From contig CAJNOP010000045.1 of assembly GCA_905250075.1 (NCBI GenBank), positions 1 to 64,000 on the forward strand: 64,000 nucleotides of DNA, read 5' to 3'. Position 1 is the first letter of the stretch, and every line of letters begins with the position of its first letter. The notes under the pieces are model-generated. The model did not search any database. It worked only from the letters and a program-made list of their open reading frames with translations, and had not been told where the DNA came from. Shown piece after piece: positions 38,982 to 51,163 of the stretch. This stretch comes from Rotaria sp. Silwood1 (Eukaryota > Rotifera > Eurotatoria > Philodinida > Philodinidae). Position numbers and translations under genes: made by a program.

Positions 38982-39490
38982 AAAGAAAAAAAAAGAAAAT
39001 AATTTTTTCTCATTTTTGTTTTTCTTCCCTATTGTTCGTTAATTGCTGTTGTTTGTGCGTATATATATATATATATATGTTATAATTGTTTTAATTTCAT
39101 CATCAAACGAGCAAAAAAAACAGTTTCTGTTCGACAGATTCTGTCTAATTATAACTTTTTATATATGGTGTGAAGTTTTTTTTCTCTTCTTTCTATTGCC
39201 ATTCACGTAAGCTTTGTGTTAGTCATCATTTCTTTTTTTTTCTGACGTTTGTTTTGGTCGTTGCGTGTCATATTTCCTTTATCGGTTTTTTTCTTTTCTT
39301 ACTGTATCTTTGTTTTACCATACATACACTATAATACCCGCGGTAAAATTGTGTCACACCTATTATAAACATTTATTTCGAGGATGTAAACGTGTTTTTA
39401 GATTCCACAATATTCGATTAAATATACATCAACACACGTATATCAGTTTTGTTTGGAGTTTGTTTTTCTTTGATTTTGTCATTATTTTAG
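38982..39490. other. spacer between the USP and CSN6 genes
   Basis: Poly-T-rich 3' flank of the USP, an AT repeat at 39059-39079, and the CSN6 5' flank, which ends in ATTATTTTAG directly before its ATG. Confidence 0.55.
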
Positions 39491-41173
39491 ATGGCAACAA
39501 CAACGACGACTACGTCAACGACAACTACAGGAAAGAGCAGTGTAACATTGTCTCTTCATCCTTTAGTTATTATGAATATAGCTGAACATCATACACGTAT
39601 TCGTGTTCAAACATCGCAAGTAAAACCTGTTTATGGTGCTTTATTAGGTAAAATAAAAGGTCGTCATATTGAATTATGTAATACATTTGAATTTAAACTT
39701 CTTAATGATACAACATCAACATCAACAACTTCTAATGTAACAATTGATATGGATTTTTTAACAAAAAAACTTGAATTAATTCGACAAGTTCATCCTGATC
39801 TTGATTTTACCGGTTGGTATACAGTTGAAAGTAAAGATTGGAATCCATCTACAATGAGTTCATTTTATGCTCAATTATGTTCACTTAATGAAAGTCCACT
39901 TCTTCTTCGACTTGATCCAATTGGTGTATCAAATGAATTACCCATACATGTATATGAAACAATTGTTGATTTAGGAACTAAAATTGATTTTATTGAAATA
40001 CCTTATACACTTATAACTGAAGAAGCTGAACGTATTGGTATTGATCATGTTGCACGATATTCTGTAACTGATGGTACATCTGATACATCAATTGTATCTG
40101 ATCAAATAGCTATACAATATAATGCTATTCGTTTACTTTATCAGCGTATGCTTATTCTACTTGAATATGTACGTGCAGTTAAACAAGGACAATTAGAAAG
40201 AAATGATGATCTTTTACGTGAAATTGGTTCTTTATGTCAACGTTTACCTATTATAAATACAGATGATAATAATAATCAAATGTTTCGTGAAGATTTTGAT
40301 ATTCAACAATCAGATGTAGCTCTTTTAGCTTTATTAGCATGTTGTACACAAGAAATTAGTACATTGAACGATTATTTGAGTAAGTTGTTTGGTAATTTAT
40401 TTTATTTTTTTTTGTTGAAATAAATAAATAAGAAAAACTAATTTTGAAAGTTTAGAATAAAGTCTAAATAACTTATTTAATTTAGAAGCAATATAGAATT
40501 TTTGAAGCGTACAGTTTCATTTCTTTTTTGATTTATTGTTTTTAGTATTTGATTTTGTGCTAATTTAATTTATATACATTTCTATTACAAAATTAATATG
40601 ATTGGATGTTTGAATCAATCAAATAGAAAAAATTTTCTTTTCTATGAAGATATTGATTAAGTAGAAATGACTGCATGTAGGATTTAGAGAACATGACATC
40701 GAGTTTTTAGATCACGCAAAAAATTTATTCAATTATTTTTTTTTTACTTCTATAAATGATATAACTTTGAATATAGAAGTCATTTTTTATAGAAAAATAA
40801 TTAATAAATTAGATTTTCATACTGAAATTTTTTTCTAAGGTTATACAATTAATTTGATTTTTATCGAATTATTTCTCCTTTGGTATATGATATATTTCAA
40901 CAAAATCATTAATCTTTTTTTGTCATAGTTAGAAATGTGATAAATTGATATTGACACTATTCTTTTTAGTTTTCTAAAGAATATTCTTATCTTAAATTCA
41001 TATATAAAAAAAAAAGAAATTTAACGAATTTTCAATGTTTTCGTTTAGACAAATTTCAAGTTGTGCATGATAAACAGCAACATTCATCTGGTCCCGGTGG
41101 TAGTTTTGGATATGGTGGTGGTGGCCGTCGAATGGTTCGTGGTACTGGTTATTTTCCAGCCTCGTTTGTCTGA
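39491..41173 (+). CDS. COP9 signalosome subunit 6 (CSN6), 337 aa
   Basis: Two exons, 39491-40379 and 41049-41173, give 337 aa (human 327). After a Thr-rich leader comes the MPN domain: SLHPLVIMNIAEHHTRIR, VYGALLGKIKGRHIELCN and DFTGWYTV, then TEEAERIGIDHVARYSV and the C-terminal helices ending LNKFQVVHDKQ...GRRMVRG. These blocks are diagnostic for CSN6. The JAMM metal-binding H-x-H is absent, as in all CSN6, which is the inactive partner of CSN5 in the complex that removes NEDD8 from cullins. The C-terminus has a Gly/Ser insertion (GPGGSFGYGGGG) before GRRM that I do not recall from other animals. The ATG abuts TTATTTTAG, and AATAAA lies at 41206-41211. Confidence 0.95.
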
Positions 41174-41205
41174 TGTCATGAACACATAACGTATTTTTTT
41201 ATTAT

Positions 41206-41211
41206 AATAAA
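41206..41211 (+). terminator. polyadenylation signal of CSN6
   Basis: AATAAA begins 33 bases after the CSN6 stop, at a normal distance for a very short 3' UTR. Confidence 0.6.
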
Positions 41212-42051
41212 GAAATTCTTTTTTTTTTTCTGTGGTGAAAATCAACTAATTAAATGCGATGATGAACTTATCGAAGACAAAAAAATTGATAGAAGCTGGT
41301 TATTCATTTGCATATAGATAATATTAGATAGGCGAAAGAGCCGATTGTATTTGTCTTGCATTCATCCCGATTAGTGTTGCCTTCAAATCTTCTTCAATCA
41401 AATCAATGAACGTGCTGGCTAAACAACAAAGAATTAACATTTTTTTTTTTTTGTAGTGATAAACAAGAAAGGGAGAGACCGAAAGAAAAAAAGAGTACAA
41501 ATTGTTCTTTGTTAGTTTAATAATAATGTACAGAGAGTGAGAGGAATAAGACAACAAAACAAAAACCGATTACTACAAGAAAATATTTATCATTATTCAG
41601 TGCGTTGATATCAATGTTTCCTGTAGTTTATTCGAAGTACCGATGAATATTACAAACAACAATACTAATGAATGAAAAAACTGCAACGCATTTTTTCTTT
41701 TTCTTTTTTTTTGTTCATATTTAGTTTTCTTCTGTAATATTCATTTGCATTTATTGGCTTGACGAGTCAATTTTTCGGAAAAACATGTCTTTCTTTCTCT
41801 TTGTCTCTCCTCTCTCTCTCACACTTCTCCTGTGCTCTTCAATTAGTTGTCTCTATTCTTGCACAGATAAAGTAATTTATTTGCTGTCTTTTATACAAAG
41901 CTGGTTCTATTTGGTGCTCTTCACTTTGATTACAATATGAAGAGGAAGAAGATGTCTCTCTGTTTCTCTCTCCCTTTTTTCTTTCATATATATTTTTTTT
42001 CTTGTGTTCATTACATAAAAAAAAACGACAAGAACAACTACTTCCAGTTGC

Positions 42052-42093
42052 ATTCATCCATCCATCCATCCGTCCATTCATCCATCTATCTAT
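42052..42093. repeat. CATC/TCTA tetranucleotide repeat
   Basis: About ten imperfect units, CATC and TTCATC changing to CTAT. Confidence 0.85.
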
Positions 42094-42973
42094 CTTCTGT
42101 GCTCCATCGATTTTTTTGCTTAGTTCTATGATAGCAAGCGAAAAAAATTCTTAACATTAGAGAAGAACCGAAGAAAGGAAGGGGAGGCTAAGAGCAACAA
42201 CGAGTCGATTCGAAATAGACCGGCAACAGTGGCGCGGGCGTTTTCCTCGTCCTCGTCCTCGTCATAGATAGATAGAAAATATAATCTATCAGCGCTCGCA
42301 CACACATACATAAACATTTTACATGATTGTGTAGCCCCCTCGTCGTCCCTCTCTCTATTCTCCCATCATTCACACACAAGGCAATCTAAAAGGCATGGAA
42401 CAGACAAAAAAACATTGCGGTTCTAATATCGACGAACAACGATAAAGACGACGACGAGGAGGAGAAAGAACGAGAGAAAGACGGAAGAAAAGTGCCAAAA
42501 AAAATGAAGCAAACATGAGAAAGAAAGAAAGACGAATGAATAAAGAAGCAAATGCTTTTTTTTTGCAATACATACGTGTGCGAATGTCCACGATACATCA
42601 TTTGCTCTCTCTCCCTTTTTGCTTGACATGCTTTCTTGCTTGCCTCAATTTTTTTCTTTTTACTACTATACCATCTGGTGCAGTACAAAGTATAAGAACG
42701 TGTATATACAGAAGCACAGAGAAAAAAACAAGAGTCAATACAAGAAAAAAAAACGACCGACCAGTGGCAACAACAGAAACTAGTATCAGATCTATCCAAA
42801 CTATCCTCTTTGTCTATCTCTATTCTTATATTCTTGCGCTACCAAACTGATTAAAGATTTTAGTATGAAATGATGAAATCATTCGTCAGATAATTTTAAC
42901 GCAATCAACATCTTCTATGTAGACATCAAGACCAAACAGCAATAACAACAACAACAAAAATAACTAAGAGCAG

Positions 42974-43023
42974 GTAAGGAATGTTAAATAAAGATCAATG
43001 AGGGTTATGCTCTCTTATTTCAG
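42974..43023 (+). other. orphan intron-like segment
   Basis: AAGAGCAG|GTAAGG...TCTTATTTCAG|TATCACAAG has a near-perfect donor and acceptor 50 nt apart, the size normal for introns in this genome, in a region with no gene. The downstream stretch to 43230 has an open Ser-rich frame (SSSNSSSRSNSIYYS) without an ATG at its head. It could be a UTR or long noncoding RNA exon. Confidence 0.35.
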
Positions 43024-43977
43024 TATCACAAGCAAAAGCAACAACCGAATGACGGCAACGATCGGAAACAAATGAGAGTTCATCTCAAGGGATTAGAAGC
43101 AGCAGCAATAGTAGTAGTCGAAGCAACTCCATTTATTATTCTTTACCATTATCATCTATCCCTATGTCTATGCAAGTGCCGATCACACGTTGTGTGTCGC
43201 CGACGCCGTCATTTTTTTTATTAGATAAGTGACATGCGAACATAGTAGCGGGTATTGATAATATTGTATCCTGTTCCTATTGCATATTCAACGAGGTAGG
43301 ATGAATCGGATCACATTAGGTTTTTTTTCTTCTTTTTTTAACATTACTCGATGTTTATCTTGTGCATTTTCTAATGGAGAAAGGCTTTTAAAAAAAAAGT
43401 CGAGAGTGTAAAAATTTCTATTTTTATCTTCTATATTCACATATATTATTCAGTATAGAAGATACTATTGAGAAAGACAATTAGTAAAAGGAATAGTGAG
43501 ATCATACCGAGTTAAAAGTACTTTTTTTTTCTTGTCAAGTACGTGTGCAACATAGTCTTTTAATCACTAGAAATCATCTCCATTTGAAAGATCAAGAAAT
43601 CGGCTTATATGTTAAAAATATCGACTGTCTAATGCGATCATCAGTAAACGAACGCAGCTGATGGCATAGACACAAACACTTATTGTGTAAAGTTGCAACC
43701 CGAAGCTGTAATTAGAACTTATTCTTTCCTTTTTTTTCTGTATACATATATATATAACCGTAGACGTACTCGCTTTCGACAAGGTTGAACTCTTCTTCTG
43801 TATAGTTGAGCAGTATGTGTGAGAAGAATTCTTTCTTGTTCTTCATTCAACATATGCAAGAACCGATCGAGTCGAATGATAATGTTCAAAATGCAAGTGT
43901 TGTGTATATATATATATATACGCATTTGTCGACTATTGCTATTCGATTCTTTAGCCAAAGGGATATGTACACATTTG

Positions 43978-44006
43978 TTCATTCATTCATTCATTCATTC
44001 ATTCAT
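43978..44006. repeat. TTCA tetranucleotide repeat
   Basis: Seven perfect units of ATTC/TTCA. Confidence 0.9.
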
Positions 44007-46255
44007 CACGCAATTTTCTTTCGTCTTTCTCATTCTTTAATTTTTTTTTCTTACTATTTTTTTTCTCATGCTTACTCGATGTACAACTCGTCGACAGATG
44101 AGTAGTAATATTGCTTGTCTAGATGGAAATGTCATTTAAGGTCAGATGTTTTGTCTCTTTTCACAGAATTACCGTTTCGACAAGCAATTAAACCTAATAT
44201 GTAATAAAACCTATTAGCGATTATTGATGGATGTGTCGATTCTCTATAGTTGCTTCAAATAATCATCAAAGAAAAAAAAAACGAAAGAAAGAAAGAAAGA
44301 AAGAAACAACAAATATAACATAAAAAAAAGACAACGAGATAAAGATACGTATCTTCTTTATACTTGACTTCGTCATCATTATAGTTTTGTCGTTTTTCTT
44401 TTGCTTCTGCTTTTTTTTTATTTCGTTTGAAAGTAACCTTGTTGCTCATCATGGTCGTCATCATTTGATTCGTTTTTATTATTACATTTGATTGATACTT
44501 ATAATATACAATATTGCCTTTATTGTCGATTTGAATTTTTAGTTGAAATCTTTTTGATCTGTTTTTTTTTTGCATATATATAAGATCAACAATATTTATT
44601 TTGATTTCATTATTTCAATGTTGTATCATTTACCGTCTATTTATACATATATGAATACAAGAATGGTTAATGTCTGTCTACTGTTTGTTTACCTGCTTAT
44701 TTGTTTATCTTTACATTTTGGAACAGATGAGTCTTCAGCACCTCGTTAATCTTTGTCACAAATTGATTTTCTTCTTTTGGACGGAGGTTTGACGAGGAAT
44801 TGAGGCTTATCAAAACAATGAAATCGAATCGTTTCGCTGTCTACATATCTTCTTTTTTTTTCATATAATAATAAAAGTTATATATTATTAAAAATTCTTT
44901 TGAATATTTATATATTTCTATTAGATACTATAGTAATATTAATAATAATCTTTATTGTTTTGTTTTTGTTGAATAATCAAAACTTACAAGTATAATATCA
45001 AGTCAAAATTCATACTACTTGAAACAAATAACAGAGTAATCAATTTAGTAAGTAGTTCAACTGATCAAATTCTAAAAAAAACAAATAGAAACAAACCTAT
45101 AGGGTAATCTATTCATCAACAGAACAACAATAGAAGTAAAATTAAAACAAAATAACAAAGATGATGAATTAATTGCAAATATATATATATGCTTATAAAA
45201 AGAGAGCTGCGGGTATATATTTTTGTGGACCCGAGGGAGCTTAATTCGAATATTTTTCTATCAATATCTGACACTTTTTTTGCATATATGAACAAGTGAA
45301 GAATCAAGGTTATAGATATCTATTAGTTATACTCAGATCAGAATTAAGAAAGTCTATGTACAGTTATTTTTTATGGTTTACTTTTTCATCATTCGATGTT
45401 TAATGAATTAAAAGTTTTCGCTTCGTTGAAAAGATTGTAATGTTAACAAAAAAAAAAAAAGATGAAATCGAACTATCAACTGATAAACGAAATTTGCTAT
45501 TGAAAATTCTCAAATCAATGATAACACTGAACTTTTTACCTCTATGAAATAGTATTAATTAGAGTTATTTAAACGATATCACGTAAGTAGGAGGTTGCAG
45601 GTTCACTTTTTTGTGAACATATACTTGACAATATATTAAACTTTGAACCTAGCTCTGAAGGGACCGACTCCTAGCTCCCTAATTATAAATATAAAAGTAT
45701 TATAATTTTAATATATTCTAAGTATAAATATATGATATTGTATGGAAAACACATTGAATAAAATAATTTATTTCTAGTCGGTTGTTCTCATCAGGTTCAT
45801 AATTGATTTCGATCATGACTATATAAGATAAAAAAGTAACATCGTTTTTTTTTTCTCTTTTTTTTTGAACTAAGATTTCCCATGAGAATAGAAACAGTCG
45901 TCGGACATAGTTCAATACTATGATAATGGTTAGTTTTTTTTTCTCTTTAGAAAACATGAATTATGTATATGGAATAAATAATTTTCTTTTCCAATCTATA
46001 CTTGATACGTAATCATCATTCGAACATTATTTACACAAGTTTTGATTAATATTTTATGAAAATTTTTATTTCTATATATTAAATATTGAATACAATAGTT
46101 AATCGTTAGATTTTATTGCTCAAAAGAAGTTTATTATGAGACAATGTTTTTTATTTTTAGTATCATTTAATTAATAATAAATAATATTCTCTCATATGAT
46201 AGAATTATTTTGATCTGTTTATATCAAATGACATTGTTTATTTTTGTTTTTAATT

Positions 46256-48157
46256 TTACAAACGTTTCCGTTTTATTGATTTCAATCGATTTTGAGTTTT
46301 TATTTTCTTTATTGAACGTTTTGAAATCGTTTCATTTAGTAGATTTTTATTAGAATTAATTGATTCTAATTGATTATTCTTATTATAATGAATAAGATCA
46401 TGCATTATCGTAACACATTCTTTAGGATATTGTCCAACAGCTGCTTCACTAGATAACATAATATAATTAGCTTTATCTAAAACAACAGCTCGATAAAGAT
46501 CAGAAACTTCAGCACGTGTTGGTACTGGACATGTAATCATTGATTCAAGTATTTGAGTAGCAATAATAAATGGTTTATTTTGTTTTTGACAACGTTGAAC
46601 TAAATCAGCTTGTATAAATGGAACACGAATATGTACTGGTGTTGTTTCAAGAGCTAAATCACCACGGGCAATCATAATCATATCACATTCATTGATAAGA
46701 TTTGTTATATTAATTGGTTCAATAGCTTCAGCCATTTCAATTTTTACTATAATTTTTGGATAATAATCTTTTATATTATTTAGTGAATCTTGAATGGCTT
46801 TTTTTAATCGATGAATATCATTGATAGTTTTAACGAATGATGTAGCTACATATTTAGGTTTGATTATAGGTAATAACTTTTCAATAAGACGAAGATCATT
46901 TTCAGTAAGAAAATCTATATCTATTTTACCATCTAGAAAATGAAAAGAATTTTCTTATAACATTACATATAAACAGAGAGAGAGAGAGATGTTATCTATA
47001 GGGAGGGACATAACTATAGAGCAGTTGTATTTTTAAGTTTTCTTCTCGATAGTAATTAATAAGCTAGCAAGAATTGAAAAAAAAACAATTGTATAGTTGA
47101 AAAAATTCTCTAGTAGGATTGGTAGATTCAAATACTTTGAAAACATTCCTTGAATATGGATCTGCGGAAAATCAAGGTCCTAAAACCAGCTGTCTAGTTT
47201 GTATACAAAGCTTCTGGGAAAACATTTTGCTTGATAGAATAATTGATGTTGAGTAAAATGACACGTCTATGGTCTTTCTATGACCTTATTTCATCGAACT
47301 GCATGCAATTTATAGATTTTGCCATGTTTGATGCTTTGGAACCTTCTATAAATTGAATGTAATTCGATGAAGAAAGGTCATAGCAAGGTCAATAACGCCT
47401 TATTTTTATTAGAATTATCTACTATATCAGATAAAAACTTTTTTCAAAAGTTTTGAATGGAAGTCAGAAATCTGATCTTGCTTTTTCACATATCCTAGTG
47501 CTCTTTTGAAGGCCGGATTGACCTACCGAGAGCTTGTGATTATTGTACGATGTACTATGTGTCTATGCTCTGAAAAATAGATGTTCATTATGGTAAAGTT
47601 CGAAATCACCTTCCAGGAAAAGAAAATCTAGATAAAACTTAAAACTTCTTCTCTTTCTTTTTTACTAACTTACAAGGTAAATTAACACCTTTGTGACTTT
47701 TAACAGGGCCACTATTGAGTGCTTCAGCTTGTATACGATTGACTTCAACTTTGAGTACACGAAATTGTAGTTTTCCATCATCAATATAAACAATATCATT
47801 GACTTTAGTCGATTTTTCAATTGAGAACTGACATGGAAGAATTTTTATATTATTATTTTCTTTCTTAATTGTATTTTTTTCTTTAGTTTTATTTTCTTTT
47901 TCAATAAACACTTTTTCACCAACTTTTACTACAAGTGATTTATCATTAATTTCTCCTAAACGAATTTTTGGTCCAGGCAAATCAAGCATCAAATCTAAAC
48001 CAGCATGAACAGCAAGTTTAGCCATACGTATATGTTCTTCAATAATGCCATGAGATCCATTCAAGCGAGCTATTTCAACGGAATGTTCTTTAAAATATTG
48101 TAAAATTTCAGGATTACCACTAGCTGGTCCTAATGTTGTTATTATCTTGGTTGACAT
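46256..48157 (-). CDS. short pyruvate kinase, catalytic domains only, 386 aa
   Basis: Two minus-strand exons, 48157-47674 and 46932-46256, joined in phase across a 741-nt intron, give 386 aa. Family motifs in order: TKIITTLGPAS, IARLNGSHG, MLDLPGPKIRLG, the B domain (about 75-150), GVNLP, then TSFVKT, IIVKIEMAEA (catalytic Lys), MIARGDLALE (metal Glu/Asp), ATQILESM, PTRAEVSD and IMLSSEAAVGQYP. The protein ends about 45 residues later in a Lys/Arg/Asn-rich tail. The regulatory C-terminal domain (about 120-150 aa) of normal 470-530-aa enzymes is missing. It should convert PEP and ADP to pyruvate and ATP. Activity without the C domain is uncertain, although domain-short kinases exist in microbes. 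Alternative in-frame starts upstream would add a hydrophobic leader; I chose the start at 48157. AATAAA lies at 46242-46237. Confidence 0.85.
47264..47397. repeat. inverted repeat in the pyruvate kinase intron
   Basis: Arms of 38 nt (47278-47315 and 47346-47383; CTATGACCTT...AATTTATAG) match inversely with few differences around a 30-nt loop, with weaker extension outward. It would fold into a strong hairpin in the pre-mRNA. Probably a small foldback element. Confidence 0.75.
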
Positions 48158-50807
48158 AATATAAATAAATTGAAAAAGTAATATCGATAATAATAATATA
48201 TAAATAAATACTAGACTGATGATAATCATTGTCACTAAGGAGATTGTTCACAAATTTTCTTTGTCTTTGTCAATTTATTATTCAATTCTGAATTTGTTAA
48301 AGATGATATGTGTTTGTATAGATCAAATGTTTTTTTTTAGTTCCTTTTCTTTTATGAACATGAACAAAACTATTTGCTTTTGATATAATATAACAAAAGA
48401 CGATATAATAAAATTTCGTTTTGAATTAAAATATTATTTTCGTTCTCTGTAATTCATGTTTTCCATGTTAAATGATTATTATGATTTCAGCTTGTCTATT
48501 AAAATCATCATACAATGACGTTAACCTTGTAATGAATATTTCTAAGTAGATTAAATAATAGATTTTTAAAGTAAATTATGAAATAGTTTCAATTGAAAAT
48601 GAACTATTTACATCTTCATGCATTAATTCTTCATATTGAATAAAAATATATTAATATTGTAATTGTCTTCGTTTGAGATTTTATTTGATAGAAAACTTCA
48701 TTTCTTTATCTCATCAAACTATTGCATAGATTGTCATACAGAAAAAAGAGTTTAAAAACGATATTATAATGAATTCATGAAGTTTCAACTACTTTTCGTA
48801 AAAAGTTCTATCAAAGAGTGTGTCGCAAGTCTATAGATAGCATGTTCTTTCATTGTTTAACTATGGAAGAGAATCATGAAAAAGTTTTAAATACTTGATT
48901 AAAATTAGAATTTTGTGTTTTTTCCAAATCTCTGTTTAGAATTTTTGTAAGACTTACAGATCAGGATTTATGAGTGAATCTTGGAAAGGTCTGAAAATAA
49001 AGTTTGGTCGGTTTTCACTGCTTAATAAAACGTTCAGAATAGAGTTAACATTTATACTAAATATATCAAAAGAAAGAACAAAATATTTTTATAAAAAACG
49101 ATCTTCTGATCAACAGTTTTTATAAGACATCTATCAACCATGATGGATTTGTAGTTCCTCAATTTCTAGGCTTACAAAGTGTACTCGGTTGTTTCTGACT
49201 AAAAGTAATGAGACTCTCAGTTTTTTGTTGACTTTTTTAAAGAACATATTTGACCTTTATAGTGTGCAAAAAAAAAATAGCTAATAGAATGTATTCAATA
49301 AGAAACATCACAGCTGTGAAGTCAGATTAACCACAATGGATATTATTATGAAAGTAACCAGAAAAAACACTGATCAACAACACGAAATCAAATTTTCAAC
49401 AGGATACAATTGCATTCTCTGTCTTAGGACCAGTTAATGAAATTACCTTTCAAATATATGGTCATCATTTCTGAACCTTCGATGCGAAAAAACTACGAAC
49501 TTCTGATTCCAATCTAGTGTTGAATACTTTCTATTAACCCTCTTTATTGATTGAAAAATAAAGGAACATTTTGTTTAAAGTTTTTCGATGCATTCGTTAT
49601 AGAATATCTTGTGACATCTTTCTAATGGAAGTAGGCTCTGTATATTGTGTACGTATACTATTATCCGATTAGTTGGACCAAAATAGCGTGCTTCCTTACA
49701 AATAAAAGAGCCAATAAACAATATATATTCCGAATCTTTATTTAGTAAATTGCATACGCATATCAAATCTGAATTTTTTATTGATTGAATCCAATAAAGC
49801 TTTGCTTTCAGTATTGTTGAATTACTTTTCTTTATTTATTAATAAATCATAATACCAACATAAAAATTGTGTAAGTAATGTACTCTAATACATTTAATTG
49901 TTTTAATTGATTGTTAGTATTTAATCATTCAGTATGTTTTTACGTTACACATTCAGTAGGTTTTTCTCAGTAAAAAGTTAGTTTTCGCATAAGAAATAGT
50001 TTGAAAACTTCAGTAGTTAATTTAAAATGACTCAATATTTAAGAATGTGATTGTGGTTGTGCGGAACTGATGTGGCTGTCGATCGTTTCTGATAGCAGCA
50101 CCTACACTCTGCACTCAATCACACACCCACATATTCCCACTGACATCTATACACATAAATTATTAACTGACTGAGCCAACATAATAGTTACAGAACCCTA
50201 CATTATATATTGATAATGTGTCTATAATATTGAATATTTATTTAAAAAAAATACTAAACATTTAGCTTATATTCTTAATTGAATATAGCTTGATCTTCAG
50301 GTCTTTTTGGTTTCAATATTTTCAATTTCATGTACAATTGAAAATTGAATTTAATTAGTAAAATAAAAACAAAATTCTATGATCACAATAAGAAACACAA
50401 TGAATTATATTATTTAAGAAAATCTCTAATCATTCTATAAACTAAAAGAAAACGATCTAATAATTCATATTCTAAAGAATCATTTATGCAATACGTTTTA
50501 TACATTCCATCTATTGAAAAAGCAATGAAAAGCAAAAGATCAAGTTTTATTTGAATGAATCATTTATCTAAAAAAATAAGTTTCAAATAATATAAAATAA
50601 TAATTTTTGTCACGATGTATTGATATTTGAGTGAGATAGACAATAGAATTGCTTTAAAAGAGAACGAGTTACGAAATAGAAATAATGACTCCCTTCAGAA
50701 CACGATAAACCTACGCAACAGTAAAGGGTAACCTAAATCCCAATAGTATTTAATGATTGATTGTTACCATTCAAATCATTCATTTCATAGTTATTCGTCG
50801 ACAAACA
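48158..50807. other. gene-free interval between divergent genes
   Basis: 2.65 kb holding the promoters of the pyruvate kinase (-) and the secreted inhibitor-like gene (+). No other gene or repeat recognised; the minus frame at 49575-49766 has no features. Confidence 0.5.
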
Positions 50808-51163
50808 ATGCGTTTATCAACATTGTATTTTATTGTTGTTTCTCTATTTATTATTTTACTAACAACAAATGCTGAGAGTGATGTCCGACAACGTTTTGAA
50901 GGTCTCATTGGCAAAACTGTTCAAGCTGCATGGCGTAAAATTGATCTCGAAGGTTTTCTTTTTGTTTTTTCTTCTTCATTTGAATCATATTTAAATGTTT
51001 AATTAAATTTCTTTTTTGTATTTTAGCACCAGGACGACCAATAGAAATAATGCGAGAAAGTTCTCCACAATCAAACAAACCAATAACTCCTGGATATGTT
51101 CGTGTCGTACTTAGTGATAAAACTGGTCGAGTACTTTATACACCTATTTTACAACCAAATTAG
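50808..51163 (+). CDS. small secreted protein, potato inhibitor I-like, 93 aa
   Basis: Exons 50808-50952 and 51027-51163 join in phase to give 93 aa. Residues 1-22 form a clear signal peptide (Leu/Ile/Val-rich core, cleavage probably after TTNA). The mature 70 residues carry GKTVQAAWRKIDLE, then a loop, then GYVRVVLSDKTGRVLYTP. This helix-loop-strand order and the RV.V..D..G.V..TP pattern match the potato inhibitor I (I13) family of serine-protease inhibitors, which are also about 70 aa. There are no cysteines. The presumed binding loop (RESSPQSNKPITP) is longer than usual, so the specificity cannot be predicted. The ATG at 50808 is chosen because the signal peptide begins there. Confidence 0.6.

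Larger units (their letters stand above)
41212..46255. other. 5-kb block without protein genes
   Basis: Lies between the 3' ends of CSN6 (+) and the pyruvate kinase (-). It is rich in pyrimidine tracts, CT, CATC and TTCA repeats, and is patchily more GC-rich (42.1-43.3 kb) than other intergenic DNA. Many overlapping frames near 42.0-42.8 kb are low-complexity readings of these tracts. One intron-like segment (42974-43023) hints at a spliced noncoding RNA. Otherwise I see nothing identifiable. Confidence 0.5.

Noticed and set aside
42126..42850. Several overlapping Ser/Phe/Arg-rich frames
   Set aside because: Low-complexity translations of CT, CATC and AAAG tracts on both strands; no coherent frame or splice structure.
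43023..43233. Ser-rich open frame after the orphan intron
   Set aside because: No initiating ATG at its head and a stop just upstream; not enough for a gene call, kept only as a finding.
48158..48235. Hydrophobic N-terminal extension of the pyruvate kinase
   Set aside because: It would put a membrane anchor on a cytosolic enzyme; the family's N-terminus starts at the chosen ATG. It cannot be fully excluded.
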